Positions 1-9,599 of a stretch of DNA of 64,000 bases are shown piece by piece. Both the position numbers and the translations under genes were made by a program. Numbering within the stretch: position 1 is the first letter of the stretch; each line of letters starts with the position of its first letter. Under the pieces are notes generated by a model. The model did no database searches and was not told the DNA's origin. It saw nothing but the letters and a program-made list of their open reading frames with translations. The DNA lies in NCBI RefSeq assembly GCF_022808325.1, contig NZ_JALGCL010000002.1, positions 459,908 through 523,907 of the forward strand, read 5' to 3'. The stretch is from Cognatiluteimonas sedimenti. Lineage in GTDB: Bacteria > Pseudomonadota > Gammaproteobacteria > Xanthomonadales > Xanthomonadaceae.

Positions 1-634
1 GGTGGCTGATGCGCGCGTCGAGCACCTGCACGCCCGCGTCGGCCAGGCGCTCCGAGAGTTCTTCGCGCAGGTGCTTGCTGATCTCCGCGGCATGGCTGCG
101 CAGCGCGACCTGGCCTTCCTCGTGCTGGTCGTAGGGATAGCTGGTGGCCATCGTGCGCAGCGCCGACTCGGACTGGATGTGGACGAAGCTCTCGTAGTCG
201 TCGACGTTATAGACCGCCTCGGCCGAGTCCACGACCTGCCAGACGATCACCGCGGCGATCTCGATCGGCGAGCCTTCGAGCTCGTTGACCTTGAGCTTGC
301 CGCTCTCGAAGTTGCGCACGCGCTGGCTGACCTTGCGCTTGCCATAGAACGGGTTGTTCCAGCGCAGGCCGTTGTCCTTGACGGTGCCGACGTACTTGCC
401 GAACAGGCTGACGACCGCGGCCTGGTTGGGCTCGACCTTGTACAGGCCGACCAGGGTCAGCAGCGCGACCACGAACACCAGCACGCCGATGGCGACGAGC
501 CAGCCCGAGGCGATGCCGTTGTCGGGATCGGGGCCCAGGCCGGTGGCGAACACCCACACGGAGACGACGGCCAGCAGCAGGACGCCCAGCAGGTAGGGGA
601 TGCCGGGGAGGGAGCGGATCGGATTCTCTTTCAT
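1..634 (-). CDS. SPFH/band-7 domain membrane protein (3' end outside window)
   Basis: The minus-strand frame is open from ATG at 634 to the window edge, 211 codons with no stop. Two hydrophobic helices lie at about residues 8-28 and 42-64. They are followed by a stomatin/prohibitin-type region with motifs VEPNQAAVV, LFGKYVGTV, RWNNPF and VWQVVDSAEAVYNVDDY, which are typical of SPFH proteins. Members of the family form membrane-associated oligomers that scaffold or protect membrane complexes. The C-terminal half is missing, so the exact subfamily is open. A tandem palindrome sits 42-60 bp upstream of the start, suggesting dedicated regulation. Confidence 0.88.
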   Translation of the reverse strand, partial: MKENPIRSLPGIPYLLGVLLLAVVSVWVFATGLGPDPDNGIASGWLVAIGVLVFVVALLTLVGLYKVEPNQAAVVSLFGKYVGTVKDNGLRWNNPFYGKRKVSQRVRNFESGKLKVNELEGSPIEIAAVIVWQVVDSAEAVYNVDDYESFVHIQSESALRTMATSYPYDQHEEGQVALRSHAAEISKHLREELSERLADAGVQVLDARISH

Positions 635-674
635 GACGCGGTCTCGGACGACGCGGCCGGATAGCCGTGAGGTA

Positions 675-703
675 GTGATATCAAAATGATATCAATCAAT
701 CAA
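675..703 (-). promoter_or_regulatory. Promoter with tandem TGATATCA operator for the SPFH gene
   Basis: On the minus strand a -35-like TTGATT (703-698) and a -10-like TATCAC (680-675) are 17 bp apart. Two perfect palindromic octamers TGATATCA (676-683 and 687-694) are separated by 3 bp, an 11-bp period, and fill the spacer. Tandem 8-bp palindromes at one-helical-turn spacing resemble sites of ribbon-helix-helix repressors such as MetJ. The regulator is not identified in this window. Confidence 0.6.
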
Positions 704-752
704 GCGATGCCCGACGGACGGCGCCCGGCCGCGGACGCCGACCGGTCATGGC

Positions 753-1661
753 TCAGGGATGCAGGTACAGCAGCGGCGCCGGGCTGAGCTCGCCGGTGGC
801 GTACAGGGCGCGGCTGTCTGCGCTCCAGGCGAGCGCCTCGGCCTGGGGCAGCCAGGGCAGGGGATGCACCTGCGGTGGCCGCGCCAGCGCCTGGGCCCAG
901 GTTTCGCGGCCGCGGCGCGGGTACACCAGCACGTCGCGGTAGGTCAGTACCGCCAGGGCGTGGCGGTCGGCGGCGACGTCGGCGGCGGTGACCTGGCTGC
1001 GGATCCGTGCCAGCCGGGCGTTGGCCCGGACTTCCTCGGCGTCGGCCTGCGGGACGCCAGCCAGGGTGCCCAACGCGCGTGCGACCTGCAGTCCCGGGGC
1101 CCGCGGCCGCAGCGGCAGCGCGAACAGTTCCGGCGGCTGGCGCTTCTTCGACACCAGCAGGACCTGCCCGGCAGCGGCGTCGACCGCGACCGCCTCGCAA
1201 TCGCGGGCGCCATCGGGCCAGCGGAACGCGATCGACCAGGCTGGCTTGACCACGGCGTCGGCCAGGCTGGCAGGTTCCTCGATCACATGCAGTTGCAGTG
1301 TCCTGCGCAGGCCGCCGTTGTCGCCGGTGTCGGCGACCAGCAGGTAGTGGCGGCCGTCGAGATCGAACGCGGCGAGGTCTTCCCAGTCGGTGTTGTCGAC
1401 GCCGTCGATGCGCAGCGTCGCCAGCCTGCCGCCACGGCGGCTCACCGCGTGCAGCCGCGCCGCATTGCCGCCATCGTTGAGCATCCACAAGGTATCGGGA
1501 TGGCGACGCGATGCCGCCAGTCCGCTGACCTCGTCCAGTTGCGCGTCCAGCATCAGCCCCGAGAGCTGCGCGAACGGCGGCGGATCGCTGCAGCCGGCGA
1601 GCAGCGCGCCGAGCAGGGCGGCGAGCAGCAGCGCGGCACGGGAAGGCGGACGCAGGGCCAT
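753..1661 (-). CDS. Predicted lipoprotein of unknown function
   Basis: This is a 302-residue protein with a lipoprotein signal: a hydrophobic stretch at residues 9-22 and the lipobox LAGC with Cys24. The mature part contains repeated aspartate-rich motifs ([41 protein letters not shown]). This pattern is reminiscent of beta-propeller repeats of the phytase-like/SdiA-regulated kind. I infer a propeller-type lipoprotein. It is transcribed away from purT. No enzymatic residues can be assigned with confidence. Confidence 0.75.
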   Translation of the reverse strand: MALRPPSRAALLLAALLGALLAGCSDPPPFAQLSGLMLDAQLDEVSGLAASRRHPDTLWMLNDGGNAARLHAVSRRGGRLATLRIDGVDNTDWEDLAAFDLDGRHYLLVADTGDNGGLRRTLQLHVIEEPASLADAVVKPAWSIAFRWPDGARDCEAVAVDAAAGQVLLVSKKRQPPELFALPLRPRAPGLQVARALGTLAGVPQADAEEVRANARLARIRSQVTAADVAADRHALAVLTYRDVLVYPRRGRETWAQALARPPQVHPLPWLPQAEALAWSADSRALYATGELSPAPLLYLHP

Positions 1662-1759
1662 CGTGCAAGCATGGCATGGGCCGGCGACGGCGCGAAGGAC
1701 CGGGCGCGTGCAGGCCGCTGCGGCTAGACTGGAGCGCCTTCCGCCACCACCTTTCTCCC

Positions 1760-2980
1760 ATGCCCGCGATCGGCACGTTCGGCACCCCGCTGACCCCCCG
1801 CGCCATCCGCGTGCTGCTGTTGGGCGCAGGCGAACTCGGCAAGGAAGTGGCGATCGAGCTGCAGCGCTTCGGCGTCGAAGTCGTCGCTGTCGACCGTTAC
1901 TCCGATGCGCCGGCGATGCAGGTCGCGCATCGCAGCCACGTCATCGACATGCTCGACGGCGCCGCGGTGCGAGCGGTGATCGAGCGCGAGCGCCCGCAGC
2001 TGGTCGTGCCGGAGATCGAGGCGATCCACACCGAAACCCTGGTGGCGCTGGAGCGCGAATGGGTCGAGGCTGCAGTCGAAGGCCAGCCGGTCGCGCGCGT
2101 GATCCCGACCGCGCGTGCCGCGCGCCTGACCATGGATCGGGAAGGGATCCGCCGCCTCGCCGCCGAGGAATTGCGGGTTCCGGTGTCGCCGTACCGCTTC
2201 GTCGACAGCGTCGAGGACTACCGTGACGCGATCGCCACGCTAGGCCTGCCGTGCGTGGTCAAGCCGGTGATGTCGTCGTCGGGGCACGGCCAGAGCCTGG
2301 TGCGCGGCGACGACGAGATCGACGCTGCGTGGGAGTACGCGCAGACGGGTGGTCGCGCCGGCGCCGGGCGCGTGATCGTCGAGGGCTTCATCGACTTCGA
2401 TTACGAGATCACGCTGCTGACCGTGCGCCACGCGGCCGGCACCAGCTTCTGCCAGCCGATCGGCCACCTGCAGCGAGACGGCGACTACCGCGAGAGCTGG
2501 CAGCCGCAGCCGATGTCCGATCGCGCCCTGGCCGCGGCGCAGGGCATCGCCCGGCAGGTCTCCGATGCGCTGGGCGGATGGGGCGTGATGGGCATGGAGT
2601 TCTTCGTCAAGGGCGAGGAGGTCTGGTTCTCGGAGGTGTCGCCACGCCCGCATGACACCGGGCTGGTTACCCTCGTGTCGCAGGACCTGAGCGAGTTCGC
2701 GCTGCATGCGCGCGCGATCCTCGGCCTGCCGATCCCGGCGATCCGCCAGCTCGGGCCGTCGGCGTCGTGCGCGGTGCTGGCGCATGGGCATGGGGTGCCG
2801 GTTTTCGGCGGGGTCGGCGAGGCGCTGCAGCATCCGGATACCGCGCTGCGGCTGTTCGGCAAGCCGCGCGTGGCCGGGCACCGTCGCGTCGGCGTGACCC
2901 TGGCGCGCGGCGCCGACGTCGACGATGCCCGTCGCATCGCGCGCGAGGCCGCCGCGGCGCTGACGATCGAGCTGGTCTGA
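1760..2980 (+). CDS. purT: Formate-dependent phosphoribosylglycinamide formyltransferase
   Basis: PurT makes formyl-GAR from GAR, formate and ATP in purine synthesis, replacing the folate-dependent PurN step. The 406-residue product has the usual family length. It begins with the pre-ATP-grasp motif [18 protein letters not shown], followed by an ATP-grasp domain with [16 protein letters not shown] and [27 protein letters not shown], and ends with a C-terminal carboxylase-like lid. I chose ATG 1760 because homology begins just after it; the frame stays open upstream to 1676. A -10-like TAGACT lies at 1725-1730. It stands alone and diverges from the lipoprotein gene. Confidence 0.96.
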   Translation: MPAIGTFGTPLTPRAIRVLLLGAGELGKEVAIELQRFGVEVVAVDRYSDAPAMQVAHRSHVIDMLDGAAVRAVIERERPQLVVPEIEAIHTETLVALEREWVEAAVEGQPVARVIPTARAARLTMDREGIRRLAAEELRVPVSPYRFVDSVEDYRDAIATLGLPCVVKPVMSSSGHGQSLVRGDDEIDAAWEYAQTGGRAGAGRVIVEGFIDFDYEITLLTVRHAAGTSFCQPIGHLQRDGDYRESWQPQPMSDRALAAAQGIARQVSDALGGWGVMGMEFFVKGEEVWFSEVSPRPHDTGLVTLVSQDLSEFALHARAILGLPIPAIRQLGPSASCAVLAHGHGVPVFGGVGEALQHPDTALRLFGKPRVAGHRRVGVTLARGADVDDARRIAREAAAALTIELV

Positions 2981-3084
2981 ATGCTTCGCCTGCCCATGTG
3001 CTTCAGGACCACCGGCATTGAATCCTCCGCGTCCGCGCCGGCCCGACCGGACGGAACGCATCGAATCCAGTACGGGACCACGCA

Positions 3085-3522
3085 ATGAACGAAAGCAACG
3101 GCTACGCGGTGTTCTTCTTCCCGCAGGCGCTGGAAGCGCTGGGCGACGCGATCAAGCCCTACCTGCAGGACAGTCCCGCCGGGCCGCACCTGGTGTGCAA
3201 GGAGATCGACACCGGTGGCGCGCTGCTGGAGATGACGCTGGAAGGCGTCACCAGCGGGGGCAAGGCCGTGCAGCTGGAGCTGATGGTGCCCACCTCGATG
3301 GTGCGGATGATCGTTTCCAGCCAGAGCGACGGCAGTTTCGGTTTCGGCCCGCGCACCGCCGCGGCACCGGTGCCGGAGTTGCCACCGGTCGGGCCGACCG
3401 GGGAATCCGGTCAGTCGCGGCCGGATGCGTTGCCCAGCGGCGGTGCGCTGGTCGTGCCCGAGGAGGCGCCGGCAGGTCCGGTGGCAACGCCGGCGGACGA
3501 AACCGCAAAACCGGCACCCTGA
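3085..3522 (+). CDS. Small protein of unknown function
   Basis: The 145-residue protein starts with MNESNGYAVFFFPQALEALG. The first ~90 residues look folded (FFFPQALEALGDAIKPYL, MVPTSMVRMIVSSQSDGSFGF) and the last ~50 are rich in Pro, Ala and Gly and probably disordered. There is no signal peptide or membrane segment. It lies between purT and the convergent bpt gene, 104 nt after purT. I recognise no family. Codon use matches its neighbours and the frame is unbroken, so it is likely a real gene. Confidence 0.65.
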   Translation: MNESNGYAVFFFPQALEALGDAIKPYLQDSPAGPHLVCKEIDTGGALLEMTLEGVTSGGKAVQLELMVPTSMVRMIVSSQSDGSFGFGPRTAAAPVPELPPVGPTGESGQSRPDALPSGGALVVPEEAPAGPVATPADETAKPAP

Positions 3523-3626
3523 GCGCCGCGCTCCGCGCGCGAGCCGCTGGTGCGGAACACCCGTTCTTGATCCGGGGTTGCTCGGCGCGCTCTGGCGACT
3601 CGCGCTGCGTGGCGAGGCGGGTCCGG

Positions 3627-4382
3627 CTATTCCGCAATGAACTGCAACGGCCGCCAGCCGCGGCCGTCGAAAGCTTCCAGCGGCCGGAACCGGCGCTTGT
3701 AATCCATCTTGCGATGGCCCGCGATCCAGTACCCCAGGTACAAGTGGCTGCGACCTTCGCGGCGCGCCCATTCGACCTGTTCGAGGATCGCCATGGTGCC
3801 CAGGCCACGCGCGGTTTCGTCGGGATCGTAGAAGCTGTACACCGCCGACAGCGCATCCTCGCCGACCAGGTCGGTGACCGCGACCGCCAGCAGGCGATGG
3901 GTGTCGCGTTGGCGCAGCTCCAGGAAGCGTCCCTGCGCCCATGCGCCGACCAGGAACTGGTCGAATTCGAGCGCACCATGGTCGTCCATGCCACCACCGG
4001 GGTGGCGCGCGACGAGGTAGCGGCGATACAGGGCGAGCTGTTCCACGGTGCGTTGCGCCGGGAGCACGCGCATCTCGACATCGGCATTGCGCCCCAGGCA
4101 GCGGCGCTGGCTGCGGCTGGGCGTGAACTCCGCCACCGGGATGCGCACCGCGACGCAGGCATGGCAGCCGCGGCAGTGCGGGCGATAGACGATGTCGCCG
4201 GAACGGCGGAAGCCCCAGCCTAGGGCCTGTGGATACAACCGCGGCAGGCGCGCGTCGCGCGGATCCAGCACCAGGTCGCGGGCGGTGCGCTCGGGCCAGT
4301 AGCCGCAGGCGTGCTCGCCGGTGTGGAACAGGCGCAGGTCGTCGCTGCGCAGGTCGTCTTCGTGCGGGGATTCACCGCCCAT
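3627..4382 (-). CDS. bpt: Aspartate/glutamate leucyl-tRNA-protein transferase
   Basis: Bpt transfers Leu from leucyl-tRNA to N-terminal Asp or Glu, creating N-degrons for ClpS-ClpAP. The 251-residue product from ATG 4382 has the N-terminal cysteine motif [11 protein letters not shown]. It also has the ATE C-domain motifs [16 protein letters not shown] and [26 protein letters not shown], and ends in [18 protein letters not shown]. These mark the Bpt branch of the arginyltransferase superfamily. It closes a minus-strand run (amidase, tesB, unknown, bpt). The frame is open upstream of 4382, but family similarity does not extend there. Confidence 0.93.
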   Translation of the reverse strand: MGGESPHEDDLRSDDLRLFHTGEHACGYWPERTARDLVLDPRDARLPRLYPQALGWGFRRSGDIVYRPHCRGCHACVAVRIPVAEFTPSRSQRRCLGRNADVEMRVLPAQRTVEQLALYRRYLVARHPGGGMDDHGALEFDQFLVGAWAQGRFLELRQRDTHRLLAVAVTDLVGEDALSAVYSFYDPDETARGLGTMAILEQVEWARREGRSHLYLGYWIAGHRKMDYKRRFRPLEAFDGRGWRPLQFIAE

Positions 4383-4483
4383 GCCGGCAGCATAGCGCCG
4401 TGCATGCTCGTGCGCGCGTTGCTGCCGCCGAGCGGGACGCGGACACGTCATGCCGCCGACGACCGGGCGCGTCCGCGCCTCGC

Positions 4484-5272
4484 CTAGGGCTGGTAAGGCT
4501 CGATCACGCGCCAGCCCGTGGCATTGCGCGACACCTCGTAGGTTTCGCTGATCGGCGCGGCGCCGGCGTCGCGACGGCGCTGCAGCGCGATGGTGCCGGT
4601 GCCGGACGCGGCGGCGTGGTAGCTGTGGATCGCCAGCAGCGCCAGCTCCGGGCGCGAAGCGCATTGCGACGCCGGCAGGACCTGCCCGGGCGTCGGCGGC
4701 AGCAGCGCCAGCAGGGAAGGCGCAGGATCCTGCCCGTCGACCGACAGGCACACCGACTGGCGGGGGCGCGTGGGCAGTTCTCCGGCGAGTACCGCGACGG
4801 CCAGTGCGTCGGGCGTCGCTGACATCCCGGCCGCCAGGGCGGGTGCCGCGGCGGGGACCGGGGCTGGCGGTTGCGGCTTGCGTTGCGACACGTACGCCAG
4901 CGCAACCACCACCACGATGGCCAGCAGCAATCCGGCCTTGAGCCGGAACGCACGCTTGCGCCCCGGGTCGTCGGCCATCGCCGGTTCCTCGCTGCGGAAC
5001 ACCGGCAGGGTGTAGCCGGTCTCCATGCGGGTGCTGTCCAGCAGGCCGGACTTGCGCAGCAGTTCGCGCGCGGCGGGCTGGTCTTCCGAGCGCACCACCC
5101 AGACTGCCGGGATCGGCTCGCTGCGGGCGTGGTCGCGATAACTGAAGTCGCCGCGCAGCCCACCCTTGTAGGAACGTCCGTGGGTGACGCAGGTCTGGAT
5201 GCCGGCGTCGCCGAGCAACTTGGCCACGCTCTCGACGTTTTCCAGGCGTGGACTGGCGAACACCCTGCGCAC
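4484..5272 (-). CDS. Membrane-anchored protein of unknown function (pathogenicity-like)
   Basis: This 262-residue protein uses a GTG start at 5272, four bases after the tesB stop. Residues 1-80 resemble a DUF2007-like domain ([37 protein letters not shown]). One membrane helix lies at about 108-128 ([18 protein letters not shown]), followed by a Pro/Ala linker and a C-terminal extracytoplasmic domain with two cysteines. Xanthomonads carry similar proteins labelled 'pathogenicity-like', without a known biochemical role. The tight spacing suggests cotranscription with tesB. Confidence 0.75.
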   Translation of the reverse strand: MRRVFASPRLENVESVAKLLGDAGIQTCVTHGRSYKGGLRGDFSYRDHARSEPIPAVWVVRSEDQPAARELLRKSGLLDSTRMETGYTLPVFRSEEPAMADDPGRKRAFRLKAGLLLAIVVVVALAYVSQRKPQPPAPVPAAAPALAAGMSATPDALAVAVLAGELPTRPRQSVCLSVDGQDPAPSLLALLPPTPGQVLPASQCASRPELALLAIHSYHAAASGTGTIALQRRRDAGAAPISETYEVSRNATGWRVIEPYQP

Positions 5273-5276
5273 GGCG

Positions 5277-6170
5277 TCAGGCCCCCGGCACGTGCGTGGC
5301 GGCGGCCGGGTCGGCGACGACGCGGATCAGGCCTTCCTGCGCGCTGCTTGCCACCAGCTGGCCGGCGCGGTCGTAGACCAGTCCACGCGCCAGCCCGCGC
5401 CCGCCCTGCGCGCTCGGGCTGTCGATCGAATACAGCAGCCATTCGTCGGCGCGGAACGGGCGGTGGAACCATAGCGCGTGGTCGAGCGAAGCCATCTGCA
5501 CGTTCGGTTGGTAGTAGCTGATGCCATGCGGGAAGGTCGCGGTGCCGAGCAGGTGGAAATCCGACGCGTAAGCCAGCAGCGCACGATGCAGTTCCGGCGC
5601 GTCGCCGACGCGTTCGGAGAGCTTGAACCACACGTGCTGGAACGGCGGCCGCTTCGGAGGATTGAGTTCGTCCCGCGGATAGACGTGGCGGAACTCGAAC
5701 GGCCCCATCCGCGACAGCCAGCGCTGCACCTTGGTCGGCAGCCTGGCGAACACGTCCGCAGGCAGCGCGGGCGATGGCTCGATGTCCTCGGGCCCGGGGA
5801 CCTCGGGCATCTTCAGCTGGTGCTCGCCGCCGGGTTCGTGTTCCTGGAACGACGCCGCGCAGAAGAAGATCACCTGCCCGTGCTGGATCGCGGTCACCCG
5901 GCGCACCGAGAAGCTGCCGCCGTCGCGGGTTCGGTCGACGTGGTAGACGATCGGGTGCTCGATGTCGCCCGCGCGCAGGAAATAGGCATGCAGCGAATGC
6001 GCGTCGCGCGGGGCCTGCAGTGTCGCCTGCGCCGCGGACAGTGCCTGCCCGAGCACCTGGCCACCGAATACGTACTTGGTGCCGATGTCGCGGCTCTCCC
6101 CCCGGAACAGGTTGTCCTCGAGGCGCTCGAGCGACAGCAGTTCGATCAGCTCGGAGACGGGGGAGGTCAT
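5277..6170 (-). CDS. tesB: Acyl-CoA thioesterase II
   Basis: TesB hydrolyses acyl-CoA to free fatty acid and CoA. The 297-residue product shows the double-hotdog layout: N-terminal hotdog with FRGESRDIGTKYVFGGQVLGQAL and HSLHAYFLRAGD, and C-terminal hotdog with LLAYASDFHLLGTA and ASLDHALWFHRPFRADEWLLY. The SPSAQGGRGLARGLVYDRAGQLV tail contains the conserved G-R-G turn. The start was chosen at ATG 6170, where the family's MTxPVSELIELL-like N-terminus begins. A perfect TATAAT hexamer lies 29 nt upstream on the coding strand. Confidence 0.95.
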   Translation of the reverse strand: MTSPVSELIELLSLERLEDNLFRGESRDIGTKYVFGGQVLGQALSAAQATLQAPRDAHSLHAYFLRAGDIEHPIVYHVDRTRDGGSFSVRRVTAIQHGQVIFFCAASFQEHEPGGEHQLKMPEVPGPEDIEPSPALPADVFARLPTKVQRWLSRMGPFEFRHVYPRDELNPPKRPPFQHVWFKLSERVGDAPELHRALLAYASDFHLLGTATFPHGISYYQPNVQMASLDHALWFHRPFRADEWLLYSIDSPSAQGGRGLARGLVYDRAGQLVASSAQEGLIRVVADPAAATHVPGA

Positions 6171-6198
6171 GCGCGACGGCCAGCGTGGATGGCCGGCG

Positions 6199-6204
6199 AT
6201 TATA
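6199..6204 (-). promoter_or_regulatory. Candidate -10 element upstream of tesB
   Basis: TATAAT on the minus strand, 29 nt before the tesB ATG, lies in the 65-bp gap after the amidase gene. No good -35 is visible at 16-18 bp, so it is a partial promoter call. If active, tesB and its two followers have a start of their own. Confidence 0.4.
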
Positions 6205-6235
6205 GCGGGCGGGTGCAGCGTGGCCCCGACGCCGC

Positions 6236-6820
6236 TCAGGGATCGACGGGCGCCTGCAGGCGTTGCAGGGCGAGCTGCGCCATCACCGCATTCCACGGGA
6301 ACAGCGGACCCGGGTCGCGCTTGCGGCGCACGCGCTTGCCGGGGTCGTCGCTGGCCGGCACCTCGTCGCGGTCCAGGTCCTCGTGCCCGGCGATGAAACG
6401 CAGCGCGGGCAGCTGCTGCTGCAGGTGCCGCAGCAGTGCCAGCAGCGCGGCAACCTGCGCATCCGGATACGGCTCGTCCATGGCCTGGTGCCCAACATCG
6501 AGCCAGCGTGGCCAGCGCCCGCGATTGACCAGCTCGATCCCGATCGCGCGCGGATTGTGGCCGCGGACGTGGTGGGCGACGCGCTCGATGTCGATCCAGC
6601 GCTGCACGCTGCCGTCGCGGTCGATGTAGAAGTGGCCGCTGTTGCCGGTCCCTGATTCCGGATAGAGGATGCGCTCGCCGTATTCGCGCGCGGTGGCCAG
6701 GTCGGGCAGCTCGGTGCAGTGCAGCACCACCAGGTCGACCTGGGTGGGCGCGCGCGGTTGCAGCCGGCCTTCGTAAGGCAGCGCATCGATCGTGATCGCA
6801 GGCGACGGCTCGGGCGGCAT
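6236..6820 (-). CDS. N-acetylmuramoyl-L-alanine amidase (amidase_2, AmpD-like)
   Basis: Amidase_2 enzymes are zinc amidases cleaving the bond between MurNAc (or anhydro-MurNAc) and L-Ala. The 194-residue product has the zinc-ligand motifs VVLHCTELP near the N-terminus, IAGHEDLD, and the C-terminal KRDPGPLFPW, plus GHFYIDRDGSVQRWI and IGIELVNRGR. It has no signal peptide, which favours a cytoplasmic AmpD-like role in muropeptide recycling. The loop between HEDLD and DPGP is longer and more basic than in E. coli AmpD, so I leave the symbol blank. A -10-like TAGCAT ends 7 nt before the ATG. Confidence 0.87.
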   Translation of the reverse strand: MPPEPSPAITIDALPYEGRLQPRAPTQVDLVVLHCTELPDLATAREYGERILYPESGTGNSGHFYIDRDGSVQRWIDIERVAHHVRGHNPRAIGIELVNRGRWPRWLDVGHQAMDEPYPDAQVAALLALLRHLQQQLPALRFIAGHEDLDRDEVPASDDPGKRVRRKRDPGPLFPWNAVMAQLALQRLQAPVDP

Positions 6821-6827
6821 CGCGCGG

Positions 6828-6837
6828 ATGCTAGCAT
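6828..6837. promoter_or_regulatory. Palindromic -10 region between divergent genes
   Basis: The 10-bp perfect palindrome ATGCTAGCAT reads as TGCTAGCAT, an extended -10-like element, on both strands. On the minus strand it ends 7 nt before the amidase ATG at 6820. On the plus strand it lies about 40 nt before the hydrolase ATG at 6878. I infer that it may serve both directions. Confidence 0.4.
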
Positions 6838-6877
6838 CGTCGCCGCCGCGATCCGCGTGCGTTCTGCCGGTCACACC

Positions 6878-7408
6878 ATGCGCGGCCACTGCATCCTGTC
6901 CCACGGCTTCGAAAGCGGTCCCGATGCCGCCAAGGTCACGGCGCTGGCCGAAGTCGCGCAGCGTCACGGCTGGAGCCACGAGAGGCCGGATTTCACCGAC
7001 CTCGACGCCCGCCACGATGTCAGCGAGCTGGGCGACGTGCCGGCGCGGCTGCAACGGCTGCTGGCCCTGGCACGGGCGGCAGCGGCGAAGGGGCCGCTGT
7101 TGCTGGCCGGCTCCAGCCTTGGCGCCTGGATTTCGGCGCAGGCGTCGCTGCAGGTGGCGGTCACGGGCCTGTTCCTGCTGGCGCCGCCGGTACGGATGGC
7201 GCCGGCCCCGCCCATGGATGCCGCGCGCGTGCCGATCTCCATCGTCCATGGCTGGGACGACGAACTGATCCCGGCCGCCGACGTGGTGGCGTGGGCGCAG
7301 CCGCGGCGCGCGCGCCTGCTGCTGGTCGACGACAGCCACCGCCTGTCCGCGCACGTGGCGGCAAGCGCCGACGCCTTCGCCGCGCTGCTGGCGTCGTTGC
7401 CGGCATGA
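6878..7408 (+). CDS. Alpha/beta hydrolase (YqiA/YcfP-like)
   Basis: A 176-residue compact alpha/beta hydrolase starting [19 protein letters not shown]. The nucleophile elbow is GSSLGA, the acid is probably the Asp in HGWDDELIP, and the base the His in VDDSHRLS. Together these complete a Ser-Asp-His triad. Size and motifs fit the small YqiA/YcfP-type esterase group; the substrate is unknown. Its TGA stop overlaps the rlmKL ATG in the sequence ATGA, so the two are probably translationally coupled. Confidence 0.82.
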   Translation: MRGHCILSHGFESGPDAAKVTALAEVAQRHGWSHERPDFTDLDARHDVSELGDVPARLQRLLALARAAAAKGPLLLAGSSLGAWISAQASLQVAVTGLFLLAPPVRMAPAPPMDAARVPISIVHGWDDELIPAADVVAWAQPRRARLLLVDDSHRLSAHVAASADAFAALLASLPA

Positions 7409-9564
7409 AATTCTTCGCCAGCTGCGGCAAGGGCGTGGAATACCTTCTGGCCGACGAGCTGCTCGCGCTGGGTTGCACCGCCGCGACCGCGGCGCTGGCC
7501 GGCGTCAATGTCGAAGGCACGCTGGCCGATGCGCAGCGCGCGGTGTTGTGGTCGCGACTGGCCAGCCGGGTGCTGTGGCCGCTGGCCGAATTCGACTGCG
7601 CCGACGAACACGCGCTGTACGCCGGCGCCGCGGCGTTGCCCTGGCATCGGCACCTGGATGCGGCGATGACGCTGGCGGTCGATGCGCACGTTTCCGGGCA
7701 GGCGCTCACGCACGAGCGCTACGCCGCGCAGCGGGTCAAGGACGCCGTCGTCGACGTGATGCGCGCCAGCACCGGCGCGCGCCCGGACGTCGATACCGTG
7801 GCGCCGGACCTGCGCCTGAACCTGGTGGTGCGCAAGGGCAGGGCGATCCTGTCGGTCGACCTCGGCGGGGGTCCGCTGCATCGCCGCGGCTGGCGCCAGC
7901 AGCAGGGCGAGGCGCCGCTGAAGGAAACCCTCGCCGCCGCGGTGCTGCTGCGCGGCGGCTGGCCGCAGCTGTACGCCGAAGGCGGTGCGCTGCTCGACCC
8001 GATGTGCGGCAGCGGCACGCTGCTGATCGAAGGCGCGCTGATGGCCGCCGATGTCGCCCCCGGCCTGCAGCGGCATGTCGACGTGCACGGCGGCGAACGC
8101 CAACCGTCGCGCTGGCTCGGCTTCGATGCAACGGCGTGGCAGTCGCTGGTCGCCGCAGCGCGCGAGCGCGAACGCGTCGGCCGCGCCGGGTTGCGCCCGG
8201 TGTTCTCCGGCAGCGACGTGGATCCGCATGCGATCCGTGCGGCCAACGGCAATGCGACCCTGGCCGGGCTGGCCGGTGTCATCCACTTCGACACGCACCC
8301 CATCGAAGCCGTGCCGGTGCAGGCCGCCGCCCGTGGCCTGGTCGCCTGCAACCCCCCCTACGATGCGCGCCTGGCCGCGGACCCGGCGCTGTACCGCGCG
8401 CTGGGAGCGGCGTTGCAGCGCGCGGTCCCCGGCTGGCGCGCCAGCCTGCTGTGCGGCGACGCCGGCCTGGCCCGCGCCACCGGCCTGCGCGCAGGGAAGC
8501 GGTACCAGCTGTTCAACGGTGCGCTGGAATGCACGTTGATCGTGGTCGATCCGGTCCTGCCCCCCGCGCGCGACGGCGCCGACGCGCCGGTGGCGCTCTC
8601 CGATGGCGCGCGGATGATCGCCAACCGCCTGCGCAAGAACCTGAAGAAGCTCAAGCCCTGGCGCGAGCGCGAAGGCGTGTCCTGCTATCGCGCCTACGAC
8701 GCGGACCTGCCCGAATACGCCGCCGCGATCGACGTCTACGCCGAGGCCGACGATCCGTCGCGGCAGTGGCTGCACGTGCAGGAATACGCGGCGCCGGCCG
8801 AAATCCCGGAAGCGGTGGCGCGGCGGCGCCTCAACGAACTGCTGACCGCCGCGCGCGACGTGTTCGCACTGCCGCGCGAGCGGATCGCGTTGAAGACCCG
8901 GGCCATCGGCAAGGGCGGCAGCAAGTACGCCGGCGGCTTCGATCGCCGCGGTGACTACCTGGTCGTGCGCGAGGGCGATGCGCGGCTGCGCGTGAACCTG
9001 TTCGACTACCTGGACACCGGCCTGTTCCTCGACCATCGGCCGATGCGGCTGCGCATCGCCGATGAGGCGCACGACACCCGCTTCCTCAACCTGTTCGGTT
9101 ACACCGGTGCCGCGACCGTGCATGCCGCGCTCCGCGGCGCGCGCAGCACCACGACCGTGGACCTGTCGGCGACCTACCTGCAGTGGTGCGCCGGCAACCT
9201 GCAGGAGAACGAGGTCGGCGGCGCAAGGCACCGGCTGGTGCAGGCCGACGCGCTGCAATGGCTGCAGGCCGACATCGGCCAGTACGACCTGGTGTTCTGC
9301 GATCCGCCGACGTTCTCCAATTCCAGCCGGGCGCGGGATTTCGACGTGCAGGCCGAACACGTGCGCCTGCTGCGCGCCGCGGTCGCGCGGCTGGCGCCGG
9401 GCGGGGTGCTGTATTTCTCCAACAACTTCCGCCGCTTCCGCCTGGATGGCGAGGCGATCGCGGAGTTCGCCAGTTGCGAGGACGTCAGCGCAGCGACGAT
9501 CCCGCCGGATTTCGCCCGCGATCCACGCATCCACCGCTGCTGGCGGCTGCAGCGGCGCAGTTGA
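7405..9564 (+). CDS. rlmKL: Bifunctional 23S rRNA m2G2445/m7G2069 methyltransferase
   Basis: RlmKL methylates two guanines of 23S rRNA. The 719-residue product starts [18 protein letters not shown] and carries an N-terminal THUMP region. The RlmL methyltransferase has [27 protein letters not shown] and the NPPY motif. The RlmK half has [27 protein letters not shown] and the [11 protein letters not shown] motif. ATG 7405 is chosen because the family homology starts there and it overlaps the upstream stop. Both catalytic halves look intact. Confidence 0.96.
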   Translation: MKFFASCGKGVEYLLADELLALGCTAATAALAGVNVEGTLADAQRAVLWSRLASRVLWPLAEFDCADEHALYAGAAALPWHRHLDAAMTLAVDAHVSGQALTHERYAAQRVKDAVVDVMRASTGARPDVDTVAPDLRLNLVVRKGRAILSVDLGGGPLHRRGWRQQQGEAPLKETLAAAVLLRGGWPQLYAEGGALLDPMCGSGTLLIEGALMAADVAPGLQRHVDVHGGERQPSRWLGFDATAWQSLVAAARERERVGRAGLRPVFSGSDVDPHAIRAANGNATLAGLAGVIHFDTHPIEAVPVQAAARGLVACNPPYDARLAADPALYRALGAALQRAVPGWRASLLCGDAGLARATGLRAGKRYQLFNGALECTLIVVDPVLPPARDGADAPVALSDGARMIANRLRKNLKKLKPWREREGVSCYRAYDADLPEYAAAIDVYAEADDPSRQWLHVQEYAAPAEIPEAVARRRLNELLTAARDVFALPRERIALKTRAIGKGGSKYAGGFDRRGDYLVVREGDARLRVNLFDYLDTGLFLDHRPMRLRIADEAHDTRFLNLFGYTGAATVHAALRGARSTTTVDLSATYLQWCAGNLQENEVGGARHRLVQADALQWLQADIGQYDLVFCDPPTFSNSSRARDFDVQAEHVRLLRAAVARLAPGGVLYFSNNFRRFRLDGEAIAEFASCEDVSAATIPPDFARDPRIHRCWRLQRRS

Positions 9565-9599
9565 CGCCCGGTGCACCAGGCTAGCCGCAGACTCGCCGC

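Noticed and set aside
2..664. Plus-strand 220-codon open frame
   Set aside because: The opposite strand encodes the SPFH protein with clear motifs; the plus frame is low-complexity Asp/Ala/Val shadow coding.
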